Shown: positions 40,708 through 53,020, counted from the first letter of the stretch. The stretch: 64,000 nucleotides of DNA from Brevundimonas sp. UBA5936 (GCA_002430835.1 DJDA01000153.1:26315-90314), one strand, 5' to 3'. Numbers and translations: made by a program. Notes: generated from the sequence alone by a model not told the origin.

Positions 40708-41577
40708 TCAGGCCGCCGGGATGTCGCCGAAGCGGCCGCTGTTGAAGTCCGTGATGGCGGTGCGGATCTCGTCCTCGCTGTTCATCACGAACGGGCCGTA
40801 GCCGACGATGGGCTCGTCGATCGGCTCGCCGGTCAGGATCAGCAACGTCGCATCCGCATCGGCATGCAGGGTCACGCTGTCGCCCTTGCGGTCCAGCAGC
40901 AGGGCCTCGGCGGCGCCGGCAGGCTGGTCGCCGTTGACGGTGACGCGGCCCGACAGAACCACCACGATGGCCGTGTGGCCTTCCGGCAGGTTTAGCGTCG
41001 TCTCGGCGTCCTGGTTCAGCCGCACGTCCCACACATTGATGGGGGTGAAGGTGCTGGCCGGGCCTTTCGAGCCCTCCATCGCGCCGGCGATGATCCGCGC
41101 GGTCCCCGCATTGTCAGGCAGGGCGACGGACGGAATGTCGGCGTTCAGGATCGACTGGTAGCCGGGGCGGGTCATCTTGTCCTTGGCGGGCAGGTTGACC
41201 CACAGCTGCACCATGCGGAAGGGGCCGCCGGTCCGCGCAAAGGCGGGCGAGTGGAACTCTTCGTGCAGGATGCCGCCGCCGGCCGTCATCCACTGGACGT
41301 CGCCGGGGCCGATAACGCCGCCCTGGCCGGTCGAGTCGCGGTGCTCGACCTCGCCGTCATAGACGATGGTCACGGTTTCGAAGCCGCGGTGCGGATGCTG
41401 GCCGACGCCGCGACGCTTGTCGGTCGGCTCGAAGTTGTGCGGACCGGCGTAGTCGAGCAGCAGGAAGGGGCTGACCTGCTTGCCGACGCTGTCATAGGAA
41501 AACAGCGAGCGAACCGGGAAGCCGTCGCCGACCCAGTGGCCGCGATCATTGCCGTAACGTCCGAGAACCTTCTTCAT
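40708..41577 (-). CDS. Pirin-family protein (copy 2)
   Basis: This 289-residue bicupin has iron ligands in [20 protein letters not shown] near residue 61 and [20 protein letters not shown], with [14 protein letters not shown] near residue 105. The second cupin half has [20 protein letters not shown]. It is only distantly similar to copy 1. It is the first minus-strand gene of the cluster, directly divergent from the LysR regulator with 115 bases between starts, and is the likeliest direct target of that regulator. Confidence 0.92.
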   Translation of the reverse strand: MKKVLGRYGNDRGHWVGDGFPVRSLFSYDSVGKQVSPFLLLDYAGPHNFEPTDKRRGVGQHPHRGFETVTIVYDGEVEHRDSTGQGGVIGPGDVQWMTAGGGILHEEFHSPAFARTGGPFRMVQLWVNLPAKDKMTRPGYQSILNADIPSVALPDNAGTARIIAGAMEGSKGPASTFTPINVWDVRLNQDAETTLNLPEGHTAIVVVLSGRVTVNGDQPAGAAEALLLDRKGDSVTLHADADATLLILTGEPIDEPIVGYGPFVMNSEDEIRTAITDFNSGRFGDIPAA

Positions 41578-41692
41578 GGTGTTGTCTCCTGTGGCGACCG
41601 GGCCTCGCCGATCGCGTTGGAGACTTTATGGCCCTGGAACGCCGACCTGGGCAGATTGCTAAATCGTCTCGCTGCGTCCTATCAATAGAACG
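41578..41692. promoter_or_regulatory. Divergent promoter region between pirin copy 2 and the LysR regulator
   Basis: This 115-base intergenic region is less GC-rich near the regulator start and includes ATTGCTAAATCG and CCTATCAATAGAACG. ATTG (41655-41658) and CAAT (41683-41686) form a weak inverted pair. A LysR-type T-N11-A site probably lies here, but no perfect dyad was seen. Confidence 0.4.
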
Positions 41693-42651
41693 ATGAGAGA
41701 CCTCAACGACCTCTATTACTTCGTCCAGGTGGTGGACCACGGCGGGTTCGCGCCCGCCGCGCGGGCCCTGGGCATGCAGAAGTCCAAGCTCAGCCGACGC
41801 ATCGCCTTTCTGGAGGATCAACTGGGCACGCGCCTGATCCAGCGGTCGTCGCGCAAATTCTCGGTCACGGAGGTCGGGCAGGAATATTACCGCCACTGCC
41901 TGGCCATGCTGGTCGAGGCCGAGGCCGCTCAGGCGGTGATCGACAATGTCGCCGCCCAGCCGCGCGGGGTGATCCGCGTCGCCTGCGTGCCGGGGCTGCT
42001 GACCTATCAGATGGGCGGGCTGATCGCGCGCTTCATGGCCGTCTATCCCGAGGTCGAGGTGCATCTGCACAGCACCAGTCGTCGGGTGGACGTCATCGGC
42101 GAGGGCTTCGACCTAGCCATCCGCGTGCGCGAGCCGCCGCTGGAAGCAGCCGACCTGGTCATGCGCAAGCTGGACGAGAGCGTGCACCGCCTGGTGGCCT
42201 CGCCCGATCTGATCGCGCGGTTCGCGCCGCCTTCCGGCCCGGCCGACCTGGCGGGCTGGCCCAGTCTGGATTTCGGGCCGGCGCATCGCGACCACGTCTG
42301 GGCCCTGCACCACAAGGACGGGATGACGGCCTCGGTCCGCCATGCGCCGCGCCTGGTCACAGACGACCTGCATATGCTGCACGAAGGCGCGGTGCAGGGG
42401 CTGGGCGTCGCCCTGTTGCCGACGGTGGCGGTGGTGCGCGACCTGGACGCTGGACGGCTGGTTGACCTGCTGCCGGACTGGCGGCCCAAGCGATGGATCG
42501 TCCACGCGGTCTTTCCGTCGCGGCGCGGCCTTCTGCCTTCGGTTCGGCTGCTGCTGGATTTCCTGGTCGCTGGATGCGCCGCGCAAGAGATTCACGGCGA
42601 AACGCCTGAGGTTGATCGCCTGTCCATCGCCCGCCACGGCGAGGGCGTGTC

Positions 42652-42655
<4 letters not shown>
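41693..42655 (+). CDS. LysR-family transcriptional regulator
   Basis: This 320-residue regulator has an N-terminal winged HTH at residues 1-60 ([57 protein letters not shown]). A periplasmic-binding-like effector domain covers about residues 90-295 ([51 protein letters not shown]). It is divergent from the pirin cluster, the classical arrangement for autoregulation and control of the neighbours. The effector is unknown; a quinone or other electrophile is inferred from the regulated genes. Its 3' end overlaps the metH 3' end by 4 bases. Confidence 0.92.
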
Positions 42656-45317
<2,662 letters not shown>

Positions 45318-45318
<1 letters not shown>

Positions 45319-46091
45319 CAGCGCACTTCTCGCTTAAGCCAGTCGCGGTCGTCCAAGAAATTGAAGATTGTGTTGTTGAGGTCGCGAGGCTCCGGCTCGT
45401 TTCTTTTGGGAGGAACAAGTTCTTCCCACGTTTCTACCTTGTCAGCCTTTTCTGCCAGAAGCAGGCCTACGCCTTGCTCCGTACAGGCGGCTCGTACGAT
45501 TGCTTCGATATCGCCGGAACCAAACTCGCCGATCACCATCAAGTAAGAGTTATGTACGGTACGTCGATGCGCGGCAGCCTCAAACACGCCAGTGATATCA
45601 ACAGTCTCTCCGGTTTTTACCTCATAGGTATTCACGCTAATTCGCTTTCCAGGCACGTATTCATACGTTTCAACGAAGGCAACGATGAGGTCCGGCCTGC
45701 TCCATTTTCCGCCAGTCGATTTGGATCCTTGGTGCGCGCAGATATTCGCACGGGCGTTCTCGATGCCCTGACGACGTAGCCAATGGTCCCGCATACATTC
45801 GGCCAGAGCAGGATAGTGATCGATTTCTCGCGCTTTGGTCGCCTCCGATTGCGAGGAGGTCGCACTGCTTGGAGCTGTAGGAGCGTCTAAGCCAATTTGC
45901 TGAACACTTCCGCCCTTGCCTCGGCCAGTCGTCAGCGCTCCATCTTCAATAAGAGCGTTCCTCGTGCGCCAATATCGATCCTCTTGCCAAGCAAGCTTGC
46001 GTTTAAGTGCTCCGTTCCCAGCACTTCCACCGAGCGTTTCCAGCGCTGCCAGTAGCTTAGATTTGTCTTCTTCCACTGTAGGTCTAGCCAT
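45318..46091 (-). CDS. Winged-helix plus PD-(D/E)XK nuclease-like protein inserted between the metH halves
   Basis: This 257-residue protein is read from the ATG at 46091 (an in-frame GTG lies one codon upstream). Residues about 8-66 look like a winged helix ([24 protein letters not shown], wing [11 protein letters not shown]). A Ser/Ala linker spans 70-88. Residues 92-215 resemble a PD-(D/E)XK nuclease core: Pro133-Asp134 in SRPDLIVAF and Glu157-x-Lys159 in NTYEVKTG, then [20 protein letters not shown]. Catalysis is inferred from this motif only. It overlaps metH on both sides as TGATG. Composition is foreign: 30 of 60 G+C at 45361-45420 and at 45541-45600, against 40 of 60 at 44941-45000. 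I recognise no named family. Confidence 0.8.
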
Positions 46092-47167
46092 CACGACACC
46101 AGTTCAAAGGGTTCCAGGCCCGACAGGCGTAGGGCTGTGGGGCGCTCCGGCACGGCGCGCGGGGTCACGTCCGCGACTTCCTCGGCGACGTGGCGGATGT
46201 GGTCGGGGGTGGTGCCGCAGCAGCCGCCGACGATGTTGACCAGACCCGACTGCGCCCATTCCTCGAGGAAGTGGGCCGTCTCGTGCGGTTGCTCGTCATA
46301 CTGGCCCATGGCGTTGGGCAGGCCGGCGTTGGGATAGGCGCTGACCAGGGTGTCGGCGACGCGGCTCAGTTCGGCGATGTGCGGCCGCATCAGCTCGGCG
46401 CCCAGGGCGCAGTTGAAACCGACGGCGAACGGCCTGGCGTGGCGCACCGAGTTCCAGAAGGCTTCCGCCGTCTGGCCGCTGAGGGTGCGGCCCGAGCGGT
46501 CGGTGATGGTGCCCGAGATCCACAGGGGCAGGGGCTCCAGCCCCTCGTCCTCCAGATCCTTGATCGCCTTGATCGCGGCCTTGCAGTTCAGGGTGTCGAA
46601 CACCGTCTCGATCAGGAAGATGTCGACGCCGCCGTGGTGCAGGGCGCGGGCCTGCTGCTTATAGGCCTCATAGACCTCGTCGTAGGTGACGGCGCGATAG
46701 CCGGGGTCGTTGACGTCGGGGCTCAGCGACAGGGTGCGGTTGGTCGGGCCGATGGCGCCGGCGACGAAGCGGGGCTTGTGCGGCTCCTTCTCCGTCCAGC
46801 GGTCGGCGACCTCACGCGCGATGCGGGCGCCCTCGAAGTTCAGGTCATAGACCGCGTCTTCCAGCCCGTAATCGGCCTGGGCGATGGTGGTCGAGGAGAA
46901 GGTGTTGGTCTCCGAAATATCGGCCCCGGCGGCGAAATAGACTTCGTGCAGATCGGCGACGATGTCGGGCCGCGTCAGGATCAACAGGTCGTTGTTGCCC
47001 TTTTGCGGATGGCTGTGGTCGCGGAAGCGTTCGCCGCGGAAGTCCTCTTCCGTCAGATCGCGACGCTGGATCATCACGCCCCAGCTGCCGTCCAGCACCA
47101 GAATGCGCTCTTTCGCCGCCGCGTGCAGGGCGGCGATCCGTTCGGCGCGGGTCAGGGGGGAAGTCAT
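46091..47167 (-). CDS. metH: Methionine synthase homocysteine-binding subunit (N-terminal part of split MetH)
   Basis: This 358-residue homocysteine S-methyltransferase barrel corresponds to the first domain of MetH. Zinc ligands are visible as Cys in [19 protein letters not shown] near residue 245 and the Cys pair in [17 protein letters not shown] near residue 315. The N-terminus has [20 protein letters not shown] and [17 protein letters not shown]. In Caulobacter and relatives this domain is naturally a separate gene from the rest of MetH. It follows metF directly and is coupled to the inserted gene by TGATG. Confidence 0.93.
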   Translation of the reverse strand: MTSPLTRAERIAALHAAAKERILVLDGSWGVMIQRRDLTEEDFRGERFRDHSHPQKGNNDLLILTRPDIVADLHEVYFAAGADISETNTFSSTTIAQADYGLEDAVYDLNFEGARIAREVADRWTEKEPHKPRFVAGAIGPTNRTLSLSPDVNDPGYRAVTYDEVYEAYKQQARALHHGGVDIFLIETVFDTLNCKAAIKAIKDLEDEGLEPLPLWISGTITDRSGRTLSGQTAEAFWNSVRHARPFAVGFNCALGAELMRPHIAELSRVADTLVSAYPNAGLPNAMGQYDEQPHETAHFLEEWAQSGLVNIVGGCCGTTPDHIRHVAEEVADVTPRAVPERPTALRLSGLEPFELVS

Positions 47168-48115
47168 CTACGCAACAGCCTTGGTTTCACGCACGCCCAG
47201 CACCCGACAGATCGCATAGACCAGCTCGGCCCGGTTCAGGGTGTAGAAGTGGAAGTCCGAAAAGCCCTCTTCCTGCAGGCGGGCGCAGGTCTCCGCGGCG
47301 ATGGAGGCGGCCAGCAGCTTGCGGGTTTCCGGGTCGTCGTCCAGCCCATCGAAATGACCCGCCAGCCAGTCGGGCAGGGCCGCGCCGCAGGCCGCCGTCA
47401 TTCGTTTCAGCCCCGCGAAGTTGGACACCGGCATGACGCCGGGGATCAGGGGAATGGTCACGCCCGCCGCTCGCACCCGGTCGCGGAAGCGCAGGAAGGC
47501 TTCGATGTCGAAGAAGAACTGGGTCACGGCGCGCGTCGCGCCGGCGTCCACCTTGGCCTTCAACACCTCGATGTCGTGGTCGATCGACGGGCTTTCCGGG
47601 TGCTTTTCCGGATAGGCGCCGACCGTGACCTCGAACCCGCCGATGCGGCTGAGGGCGGCGGTCAGTTCGGTGGCGTTGGCGTAGCCGTCGGCGCGCGGCG
47701 TATAGGCGCCGCCGATGCCTGCCGCGCCGGGCGGGTCGCCGCGCAGGGCGACGATGTGGTCGACGCCGATGGCCTTATAGCCTTCGATGACCTCGTTGAC
47801 TTCGGCGCGGCTGGCCTCGACGCAGGTCAGGTGGGCGGCGGGGCGCAGGGTCGTCTCGCTGATGATGCGCTGGACGGTGCGGTGGGTCCGCTCGCGCGTC
47901 GAGCCGCCCGCGCCATAGGTGACGGAGACGAAGGCCGGGTTCAGCGGCTCCAGCCGCCGGATCGCCGCCCATAGATTGGCCTCGGCCGCGTCGGTCTTGG
48001 GCGGAAAGAACTCGAAGGAGACATTGACGGCGCTGCGGTTCGATCCGGCGCGCGCGACGGGGCCCAGCGGCGACAGCAGCAGGGCGCGGGCTTCAGCGAG
48101 AGAGGAGGGAGCCAT
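47168..48115 (-). CDS. metF: 5,10-methylenetetrahydrofolate reductase
   Basis: This 315-residue FAD-dependent barrel enzyme makes 5-methyltetrahydrofolate, the methyl donor for MetH. Motifs are VNVSFEFFPPKTDAAEANLW near residue 30, FVSVTYGAGGSTRERTHRTV near residue 62, HIVALRGDPPGAAG near 120, RAVTQFFFDIEAF near 190 and PLIPGVMPVSNFAGLKRMT near 220. I start at the ATG at 48115; a longer frame to 48706 is only antisense-type sequence over the regulator. The stop is directly followed by the metH N-part start, and the ATG overlaps the upstream regulator stop as TGATG. Confidence 0.96.
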   Translation of the reverse strand: MAPSSLAEARALLLSPLGPVARAGSNRSAVNVSFEFFPPKTDAAEANLWAAIRRLEPLNPAFVSVTYGAGGSTRERTHRTVQRIISETTLRPAAHLTCVEASRAEVNEVIEGYKAIGVDHIVALRGDPPGAAGIGGAYTPRADGYANATELTAALSRIGGFEVTVGAYPEKHPESPSIDHDIEVLKAKVDAGATRAVTQFFFDIEAFLRFRDRVRAAGVTIPLIPGVMPVSNFAGLKRMTAACGAALPDWLAGHFDGLDDDPETRKLLAASIAAETCARLQEEGFSDFHFYTLNRAELVYAICRVLGVRETKAVA

Positions 48116-49077
48116 CAGGCGGTCTTTCGGGCAGGGCTTGCGGCGCGTTCGCCGGTCCAGATGTGAACGGTCAGGCCCTCGGTATCGGGCGGCAGGGCGA
48201 TGGGCGCCGAGGGCGTCAGGCCCGCCTTGGTCAGCCATTCGCGAATCTCTGCGTCGGCGAAGCCCAGACGGCGATGCTGGTGCGCCTCGCGCAGGTGTTC
48301 GAACTTGTGGGGTGCGAAGTCGACGATCAGCAGCTTGCCGCCCGGCATGACCAGACGCGCGGCCTCGGCCACGGCGGCGGCGGGATCGGCCAGGTAGTGC
48401 AGCACCTGATGGACGATCACCAGATCGGCGCTTTCGTGCGGCAGGCGGGTCGAGAAGATGTCGCCGTGGCGCAGCTCGACCTTGTCCAGCCCGGCCTTGG
48501 AGACATTGGCGCGGGCGATGTTCAGCATGTTCTGCGACAGGTCTAGGCCGACTGACATCTTCGCCTGCTTGCCGAACAGGGTCAGCATCCGGCCCGAGCC
48601 GGTGCCCAGATCGACCACGCGCTCGAACGGGCCGGACCCGGCCGCGCGTGCGACCGCCGCCTCGACCGCGCTTTCGCAGACATAGAGGCTGCGCATCTGG
48701 TCCCACTGGGGCGCGATCTGTTCGAAATAGCGGGCGGCGTCGATGGCGCGCTCCTTGCGCACCTCGTCCAGACGGCGATGGTCGGCCTCGCCCTCGCCGT
48801 CGTCCAGCAGGTCCAGAACGGTGTCGATTAGACGCCGCGACAGGGCGTCGTGCGACAGGCGGTAGAAGACGCGCGCGCCATCGGGGAATCGCTCGATCAG
48901 CCCGGCGTCGGCCATCAGCTTCAGATGGCGCGAGACACGCGGCTGGCTCTGGTCCAGAACGCGCGACAACTCCATCACCGACAGCTCTTCCGCAGCCAGC
49001 AGGGACAGGACGCGCAGGCGGGTCGGTTCGCCGGCGGCGCGCAGGGCTTCTACAGTCTGGTCAGCGGTCAGTGTCAT
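48115..49077 (-). CDS. ArsR-family regulator fused to a SAM-dependent methyltransferase domain
   Basis: This 320-residue protein has an ArsR/SmtB winged helix at about residues 5-90 (ALRAAGEPTRLRVLSLLAAEE, LSRVLDQSQPRVSRHLKLMA, RFPDGARVFYRLS) without a metal-binding cysteine pair. A Rossmann methyltransferase domain follows at about 140-290 (RVVDLGTGSGRMLTLFG, VGLDLSQNMLNIARANV, ADLVIVHQVLHYLADPAAA). It heads the metF-metH operon. The placement suggests sensing of S-adenosylmethionine or S-adenosylhomocysteine by the methyltransferase-like domain to control methionine synthesis, by analogy with SahR-type ArsR regulators; this is inference. Confidence 0.9.
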   Translation of the reverse strand: MTLTADQTVEALRAAGEPTRLRVLSLLAAEELSVMELSRVLDQSQPRVSRHLKLMADAGLIERFPDGARVFYRLSHDALSRRLIDTVLDLLDDGEGEADHRRLDEVRKERAIDAARYFEQIAPQWDQMRSLYVCESAVEAAVARAAGSGPFERVVDLGTGSGRMLTLFGKQAKMSVGLDLSQNMLNIARANVSKAGLDKVELRHGDIFSTRLPHESADLVIVHQVLHYLADPAAAVAEAARLVMPGGKLLIVDFAPHKFEHLREAHQHRRLGFADAEIREWLTKAGLTPSAPIALPPDTEGLTVHIWTGERAASPARKTA

Positions 49078-49082
49078 GGGTC

Positions 49083-49102
49083 GTATAAAGATATCCTTAT
49101 AC
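49083..49102. promoter_or_regulatory. Palindromic operator upstream of the ArsR-methyltransferase/metF/metH operon
   Basis: GTATAAAGATATCCTTATAC is an inverted repeat with 9 of 10 positions matching. It ends 5 bases above the start codon of the regulator. AT-rich dyads of this kind are typical ArsR-family operators and closely resemble motifs described for SAM/SAH-cycle ArsR regulators. Autoregulation of the operon is the likely meaning. The repeat is so near the start that it would also cover the leader. Confidence 0.75.
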
Positions 49103-49213
49103 GCTTATGCAAGCAAAATCTGGTCGCGTGCGTCTTCTATCCGCGTAATGCAGGCACGGATCATTCTTTTCGTGTCTGGAATAGGGGACGAGACAGCCCC
49201 GAGTGGCGGAATT

Positions 49214-50143
49214 TCAGTCTGCGACGGGCGTCTTCAGCGGCTCGTCGGCAAAGTGGGCCGAGAGATTCTCCAGAAGCAGCATCAGCATCCCCTGCACCGC
49301 TTCGGTCGTAGCGCCGCCGGTATGGGGCGTCAGGACGGTGTTGGGCACGCCCGCCCAGCGCGCCGCTTCGGTCGGCTCTTGGGCGAAAACGTCCAGGGCG
49401 GCGGCGCCCAGTTGGCCGTCCTTCAGGGCGGCGATGACGGCGTCTTCATCGACCAGTTGCCCGCGCGCGACATTGACCAGCAGGCCTGCTGGACCCAGGG
49501 CCTCGATCACCTCGGCCGAGATCAACCCCCGATTGTTCTCATCCGCTCGACAGGCGACGACGAGAATGTCGGAACCGCGCGCAAGGTCGATCAGACTGTC
49601 GGCACGGGGCCAGGCGGCGTCTTTCTCACGCGGGCCCCACCAACGGACCTCCATCCGCATGACTTCGGCGCGTCTCGCCACGGCTTCGCCGATGTGGCCT
49701 AGGCCGACGATTCCCAGGCGCTGACCGCTCAGAGATGTGGTGATGCTGCGGCTGGATAGGCTCCATTGGCCGGCCCGGACCGTGCGGTCGCCCTCGGCGA
49801 TCTGGCGGCGAGCGGCCAGGATCAGGCCGATGGCGTGGTCGGCCACGTCTTCGTGGTTCACGCCGGGCGCATGGGTGACGGGCAGGCCGCGCGCGCGGCA
49901 CCATTCGACGTCGATGCCGTCGTATCCGGCGGTGAAGCAGGCGATCAGCGACAGATTGGGCAGGCGCTCGATCAGGGGGTTGTCCAGTTCGAACTCGCCC
50001 GCGACGATCAGAGCGCGGATGTCATGCGCGGCCTCGATCGGCGGACCTTCCCAGAAGCGATAGACATCGTAGGCGCCTTCCAGGAAGGCGCTCAGCGGGG
50101 CCAGATGCCGCTGCATGATCAGGACGGCGGGACGCTGGGTCAT
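49214..50143 (-). CDS. D-2-hydroxyacid dehydrogenase family protein
   Basis: This 309-residue NAD(P)-dependent dehydrogenase has the nucleotide-binding motif GQRLGIVGLGHIGEAVARRAE near residue 142. Active-site residues appear in VACRADENNRGLISAEV (Arg near 200), VNVARGQLVDEDAVIAAL (Glu region) and NTVLTPHTGGAT (His near 275). PGVNHEDVADHAIGLILA is the conserved dimer region. The substrate could be glyoxylate/hydroxypyruvate or another 2-oxoacid. It ends 112 bases before the met operon operator and has no clear operon partner. Confidence 0.9.
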   Translation of the reverse strand: MTQRPAVLIMQRHLAPLSAFLEGAYDVYRFWEGPPIEAAHDIRALIVAGEFELDNPLIERLPNLSLIACFTAGYDGIDVEWCRARGLPVTHAPGVNHEDVADHAIGLILAARRQIAEGDRTVRAGQWSLSSRSITTSLSGQRLGIVGLGHIGEAVARRAEVMRMEVRWWGPREKDAAWPRADSLIDLARGSDILVVACRADENNRGLISAEVIEALGPAGLLVNVARGQLVDEDAVIAALKDGQLGAAALDVFAQEPTEAARWAGVPNTVLTPHTGGATTEAVQGMLMLLLENLSAHFADEPLKTPVAD

Positions 50144-50188
50144 GAGGACAGACTATCCCGCTTTCGCTGGAGCGCCAGTCCAAAGCAG

Positions 50189-50219
50189 AACGGCCCCCCG
50201 ATCGCTCGGAGGGCCGTTT
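50189..50219 (-). terminator. Likely intrinsic terminator after ettA
   Basis: The stem AACGGCCC (50189-50196) / GGGCCGTT (50211-50218) is extended by imperfect pairing around a GATCGCTC loop. It lies just beyond the ettA stop at 50238. The U-tract is weak on the minus strand (TTCTGCTTTG). Confidence 0.6.
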
Positions 50220-50237
50220 GTTATCTTGCCCGCTGGA

Positions 50238-51905
50238 TCAGCGACCGAACTTCTGGTGCTGGATGCGCTTGGGAATGATGCTGTCAGCGCCCAGGCGGCG
50301 CATCTTGTCCTGTTCGTAGGCTTCGAAGTTGCCTTCGAACCATTCGACATGGCCGTCGCCTTCGAAGGCCAGGATGTGGGTGGCCAGACGGTCCAGGAAC
50401 CAGCGGTCGTGGCTGATGACCACGGCGCAGCCGGCGAACTCTTCCAGAGCCTCTTCGAGGTTCTGCAGGGTTTCGATGTCCAGGTCGTTGGTCGGTTCGT
50501 CGAGCAGGATCAGGTTGCCGCCGGTGGCCAGGGTCTTGGCCAGGTGGACGCGGTTACGCTCACCGCCGGACAGTTGGCCGACCTTCTTCTGCTGGTCGCC
50601 GCCCTTGAAGTTGAAGCTGCCGACATAGGCGCGGGTGTTAATCTCGCGCTTGCCGACCATCATGATGTCGGTGCCGCCCGAGATGGCCTGCCAGATGGTG
50701 TCGTCCGGCTTCAGGTCGTCTCGCGACTGGTCGACATAGGCCAGCTTGACCGTTTCGCCGACCTTGATCGTGCCGCCGTCAGGGGTTTCCTGGCCGGTGA
50801 TCAGTTTGAACATGGTCGACTTGCCGGCGCCGTTGGGGCCGATGACGCCGACGATGCCGTTGGGCGGCAGCTTGAAGGTGAGGTTGTCGAACAGAACCTT
50901 GTCGCCATAGGACTTCTTCAGGCCGTCGACCTCGAGGACGACATTGCCCAGGCGCGGGCCGGGCGGAATCTGGATGACGGCGAAGGACTGAGCCTGACGC
51001 GAGTTTTCCTGCTCGGCGACCATCTTCTCATAGGCGGCCAGACGGGCCTTGGACTTGGCCTGACGGGCCTTGGCGCCCGAGCGGACCCATTCCAGTTCGC
51101 GGGTGAGGGCGCGCTGACGGGCTTCGGATTCCGACTGTTCCTGCACGACGCGCTTCTGCTTGGCTTCCAGCCACGAGGAATAGTTGCCCTCGTGCGGGTG
51201 GCCCTTGCCGCGGTCCAGCTCCAGCGTCCACTTCGTGACCTGATCCAGGAAGTAGCGGTCGTGGGTCACCAGGATGACGCAGCCGGGGAAGTTCTCCAGG
51301 TGGTGCTGCAGCCAGGCGACGGATTCGGCGTCCAGGTGGTTGGTCGGTTCGTCCATCAGCAGCATGTCGGGCTTCGACAGCAGCAGGCGGGCCAGCGCCA
51401 CGCGGCGCTTTTCACCACCAGACAGGTTGGTGACTTCCCAGTCGTCGGGCGGGCAGCGCAGGGCGCCCATGGCCTGGTCGATGCGGCTGTCGATGTCCCA
51501 GACGTCGCCGGCGTCGATCTTCTCCTGGAGGGCGGTCATCTCCTCCATCAGCTCGTCGGTGTAGTTCTCGCCCAGTTCGGCGGCGACTTCATTGAAGCGG
51601 TTGACCCACTGCTTCTCTTCGCACCAGGCCTCGACGTTCTGGCGCACGTTCAGCGCCGGATCGAGGTGGGGCTCCTGCTCCAGATAGCCGCGCTTGACGC
51701 CGTCGGCGGCGCGAGCTTCGCCCTGGAACTCGCTGTCCAGGCCGGCCATGATCTTCAGCAGGGTGGATTTACCCGAGCCGTTGACCCCGACGACGCCGAT
51801 CTTGGCGTCGTTGTAGAAGCTCAGCCAGATGTTCTCGAAGATCTTTTTGCCGCCGGGGAAGGTCTTGGTCAGACCCTGCATCTGGAAGATATATTGCTGA
51901 GCCAT
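50238..51905 (-). CDS. ettA: Energy-dependent translational throttle protein EttA (ABC-F ATPase)
   Basis: This 555-residue cytosolic protein with two ABC domains binds the ribosomal E site and gates entry into elongation according to ATP/ADP. Domain 1 has Walker A GVNGSGKSTLLK near residue 38, signature LSGGEKRRVALARLLLS and MDEPTNHLDAESV. The P-site-tronic linker with arm lies about residues 245-320 (WTLELDRGKGHPHEGNYSSW starts it). Domain 2 has GPNGAGKSTMFKL, LSGGERNRVHLAKTL and LDEPTNDLDIETLQNLEEAL. The C-terminus ends IPKRIQHQKFGR, as in EttA. It is monocistronic. Confidence 0.96.
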   Translation of the reverse strand: MAQQYIFQMQGLTKTFPGGKKIFENIWLSFYNDAKIGVVGVNGSGKSTLLKIMAGLDSEFQGEARAADGVKRGYLEQEPHLDPALNVRQNVEAWCEEKQWVNRFNEVAAELGENYTDELMEEMTALQEKIDAGDVWDIDSRIDQAMGALRCPPDDWEVTNLSGGEKRRVALARLLLSKPDMLLMDEPTNHLDAESVAWLQHHLENFPGCVILVTHDRYFLDQVTKWTLELDRGKGHPHEGNYSSWLEAKQKRVVQEQSESEARQRALTRELEWVRSGAKARQAKSKARLAAYEKMVAEQENSRQAQSFAVIQIPPGPRLGNVVLEVDGLKKSYGDKVLFDNLTFKLPPNGIVGVIGPNGAGKSTMFKLITGQETPDGGTIKVGETVKLAYVDQSRDDLKPDDTIWQAISGGTDIMMVGKREINTRAYVGSFNFKGGDQQKKVGQLSGGERNRVHLAKTLATGGNLILLDEPTNDLDIETLQNLEEALEEFAGCAVVISHDRWFLDRLATHILAFEGDGHVEWFEGNFEAYEQDKMRRLGADSIIPKRIQHQKFGR

Positions 51906-52018
51906 ACGTCGCGTCGCGCCCTTGATTCAGTGCGGATGGGGAAGTTGACGGGGGATGTAGCGATCCCGACGCCTTTGGGCAAATCTTCGGATAGGCGCGC
52001 GGCTTTTCGGAGGCGGTC

Positions 52019-52948
52019 TCAGCGCGCGGGAAGCACGGCCTCTAGAGCGCGCGTGAAGCCGACGGGGGCGACGGTCAGGTGGTCCTCGTCCTCCAGCACC
52101 ACGGAGCTGACTTTCAGACCGGGATAGCCGCGCGATTCCAGGTTGCGGTGCAGCGTCTGCATGTCGCCGACCATGTCGGCCTCGCTGTTGCGGCGTGTCG
52201 GGCCGGGCTTCTCGTGACCGCCCACATACATAAAGACCTGGGCGTTCAGATCGCGATGGTTGCGGGCGTAGTCGGCCTCGACCCCCATCATATAGCCCTT
52301 GTCGTACCAGAGCGAGGGACTGCCCAAGACGTAGGACTGGAACATCGCCAGGTCGCTGAACAGGATCTGGGCGCCCAGCAAGCCGCCGTAGGAGTGGCCC
52401 AGCAGGGCGCGGTGCGCCGGGTCGGCGCGGAACGTCTTCTCGATGAAGGGCAGGGCCTGGGTCTTCAGATAGGTCTGATAGGCCGCGCCGCCGCCATGCA
52501 CGGCGGCGCCTGAGCTGCGCGGGCCGTTGGGCGTCGGCGTGTAGTCGCGGCGACGGCTTTCGGCGCCCTTGTCGCCGTCGGCGTAGGACAGGCCGACCAG
52601 GATGAACTCCTGCACGACCGGTCCCTCCAGATTCACGCGGCGGGCGATCTGGCGGATGATGGGGAAGGCGTAGTCCGCGTCGGTGACATAGAGCGTGGGA
52701 TAGCGGCGGCCGGGGTTGGCTTCATAGCCGGCGGGCAGACTGACGAAGACCTGATAGTTCCGCCCGGACACGGGGTCGGGCACGCTCCAGACCTGGGTGC
52801 CAGTCAGGACATAGGGCGCGCCTTCGGTCGCGACGGCGGGATCAGGGACAGGGGCCGTTCGCGCGTCCGCCTTTTCGCCGCACGCGCCCAGAAGCAGGGC
52901 GCCTGTCGTGAACATGGCGATCGCCGCCGCCGCGCTGAAAACCCGCAT
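52019..52948 (-). CDS. Esterase-like alpha/beta hydrolase lipoprotein (Fes/IroE-like)
   Basis: This 309-residue protein has a signal peptide and a lipobox LLLGAC at residues 18-23, so it is probably a lipoprotein. The mature part is a putative esterase-family (PF00756-like) hydrolase: NYQVFVSLPAGYEANPGRRY, TLYVTDADYAFPIIRQIARR, EFILVGLSYADGDK and the nucleophile elbow LLGHSYGGLLGAQILFSD near residue 180. The catalytic His is probably in LEDEDHLTVAP near residue 290. Relatives hydrolyse siderophore esters or feruloyl esters; the substrate here is unknown. Confidence 0.88.
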   Translation of the reverse strand: MRVFSAAAAIAMFTTGALLLGACGEKADARTAPVPDPAVATEGAPYVLTGTQVWSVPDPVSGRNYQVFVSLPAGYEANPGRRYPTLYVTDADYAFPIIRQIARRVNLEGPVVQEFILVGLSYADGDKGAESRRRDYTPTPNGPRSSGAAVHGGGAAYQTYLKTQALPFIEKTFRADPAHRALLGHSYGGLLGAQILFSDLAMFQSYVLGSPSLWYDKGYMMGVEADYARNHRDLNAQVFMYVGGHEKPGPTRRNSEADMVGDMQTLHRNLESRGYPGLKVSSVVLEDEDHLTVAPVGFTRALEAVLPAR

Positions 52949-53020
52949 CCATTCCCTCCAAAGCTTCGCCGTTGACGCAAGGTTCGGGGCAAATGCGGCG
53001 AGGGAAGGGCGAAACGGGCG

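Noticed and set aside
40601..41032. N-terminal extension of isochorismatase copy 2
   Set aside because: It reads out of frame through the pirin gene; the family starts at 40600.
41655..41686. LysR operator dyad ATTG-N24-CAAT
   Set aside because: The spacing is too long for a T-N11-A box and the arms are only four bases; kept only as a note on the intergenic region.
48116..48706. N-terminal extension of metF into the ArsR-methyltransferase gene
   Set aside because: The added residues are Arg/Gly-rich antisense-type sequence, and MetF begins normally at the ATG at 48115.
49103..49213. SAM or cobalamin riboswitch before the met operon
   Set aside because: The leader is only a few bases long before the operator, and no riboswitch core was recognised; an ArsR operator explains the region better.
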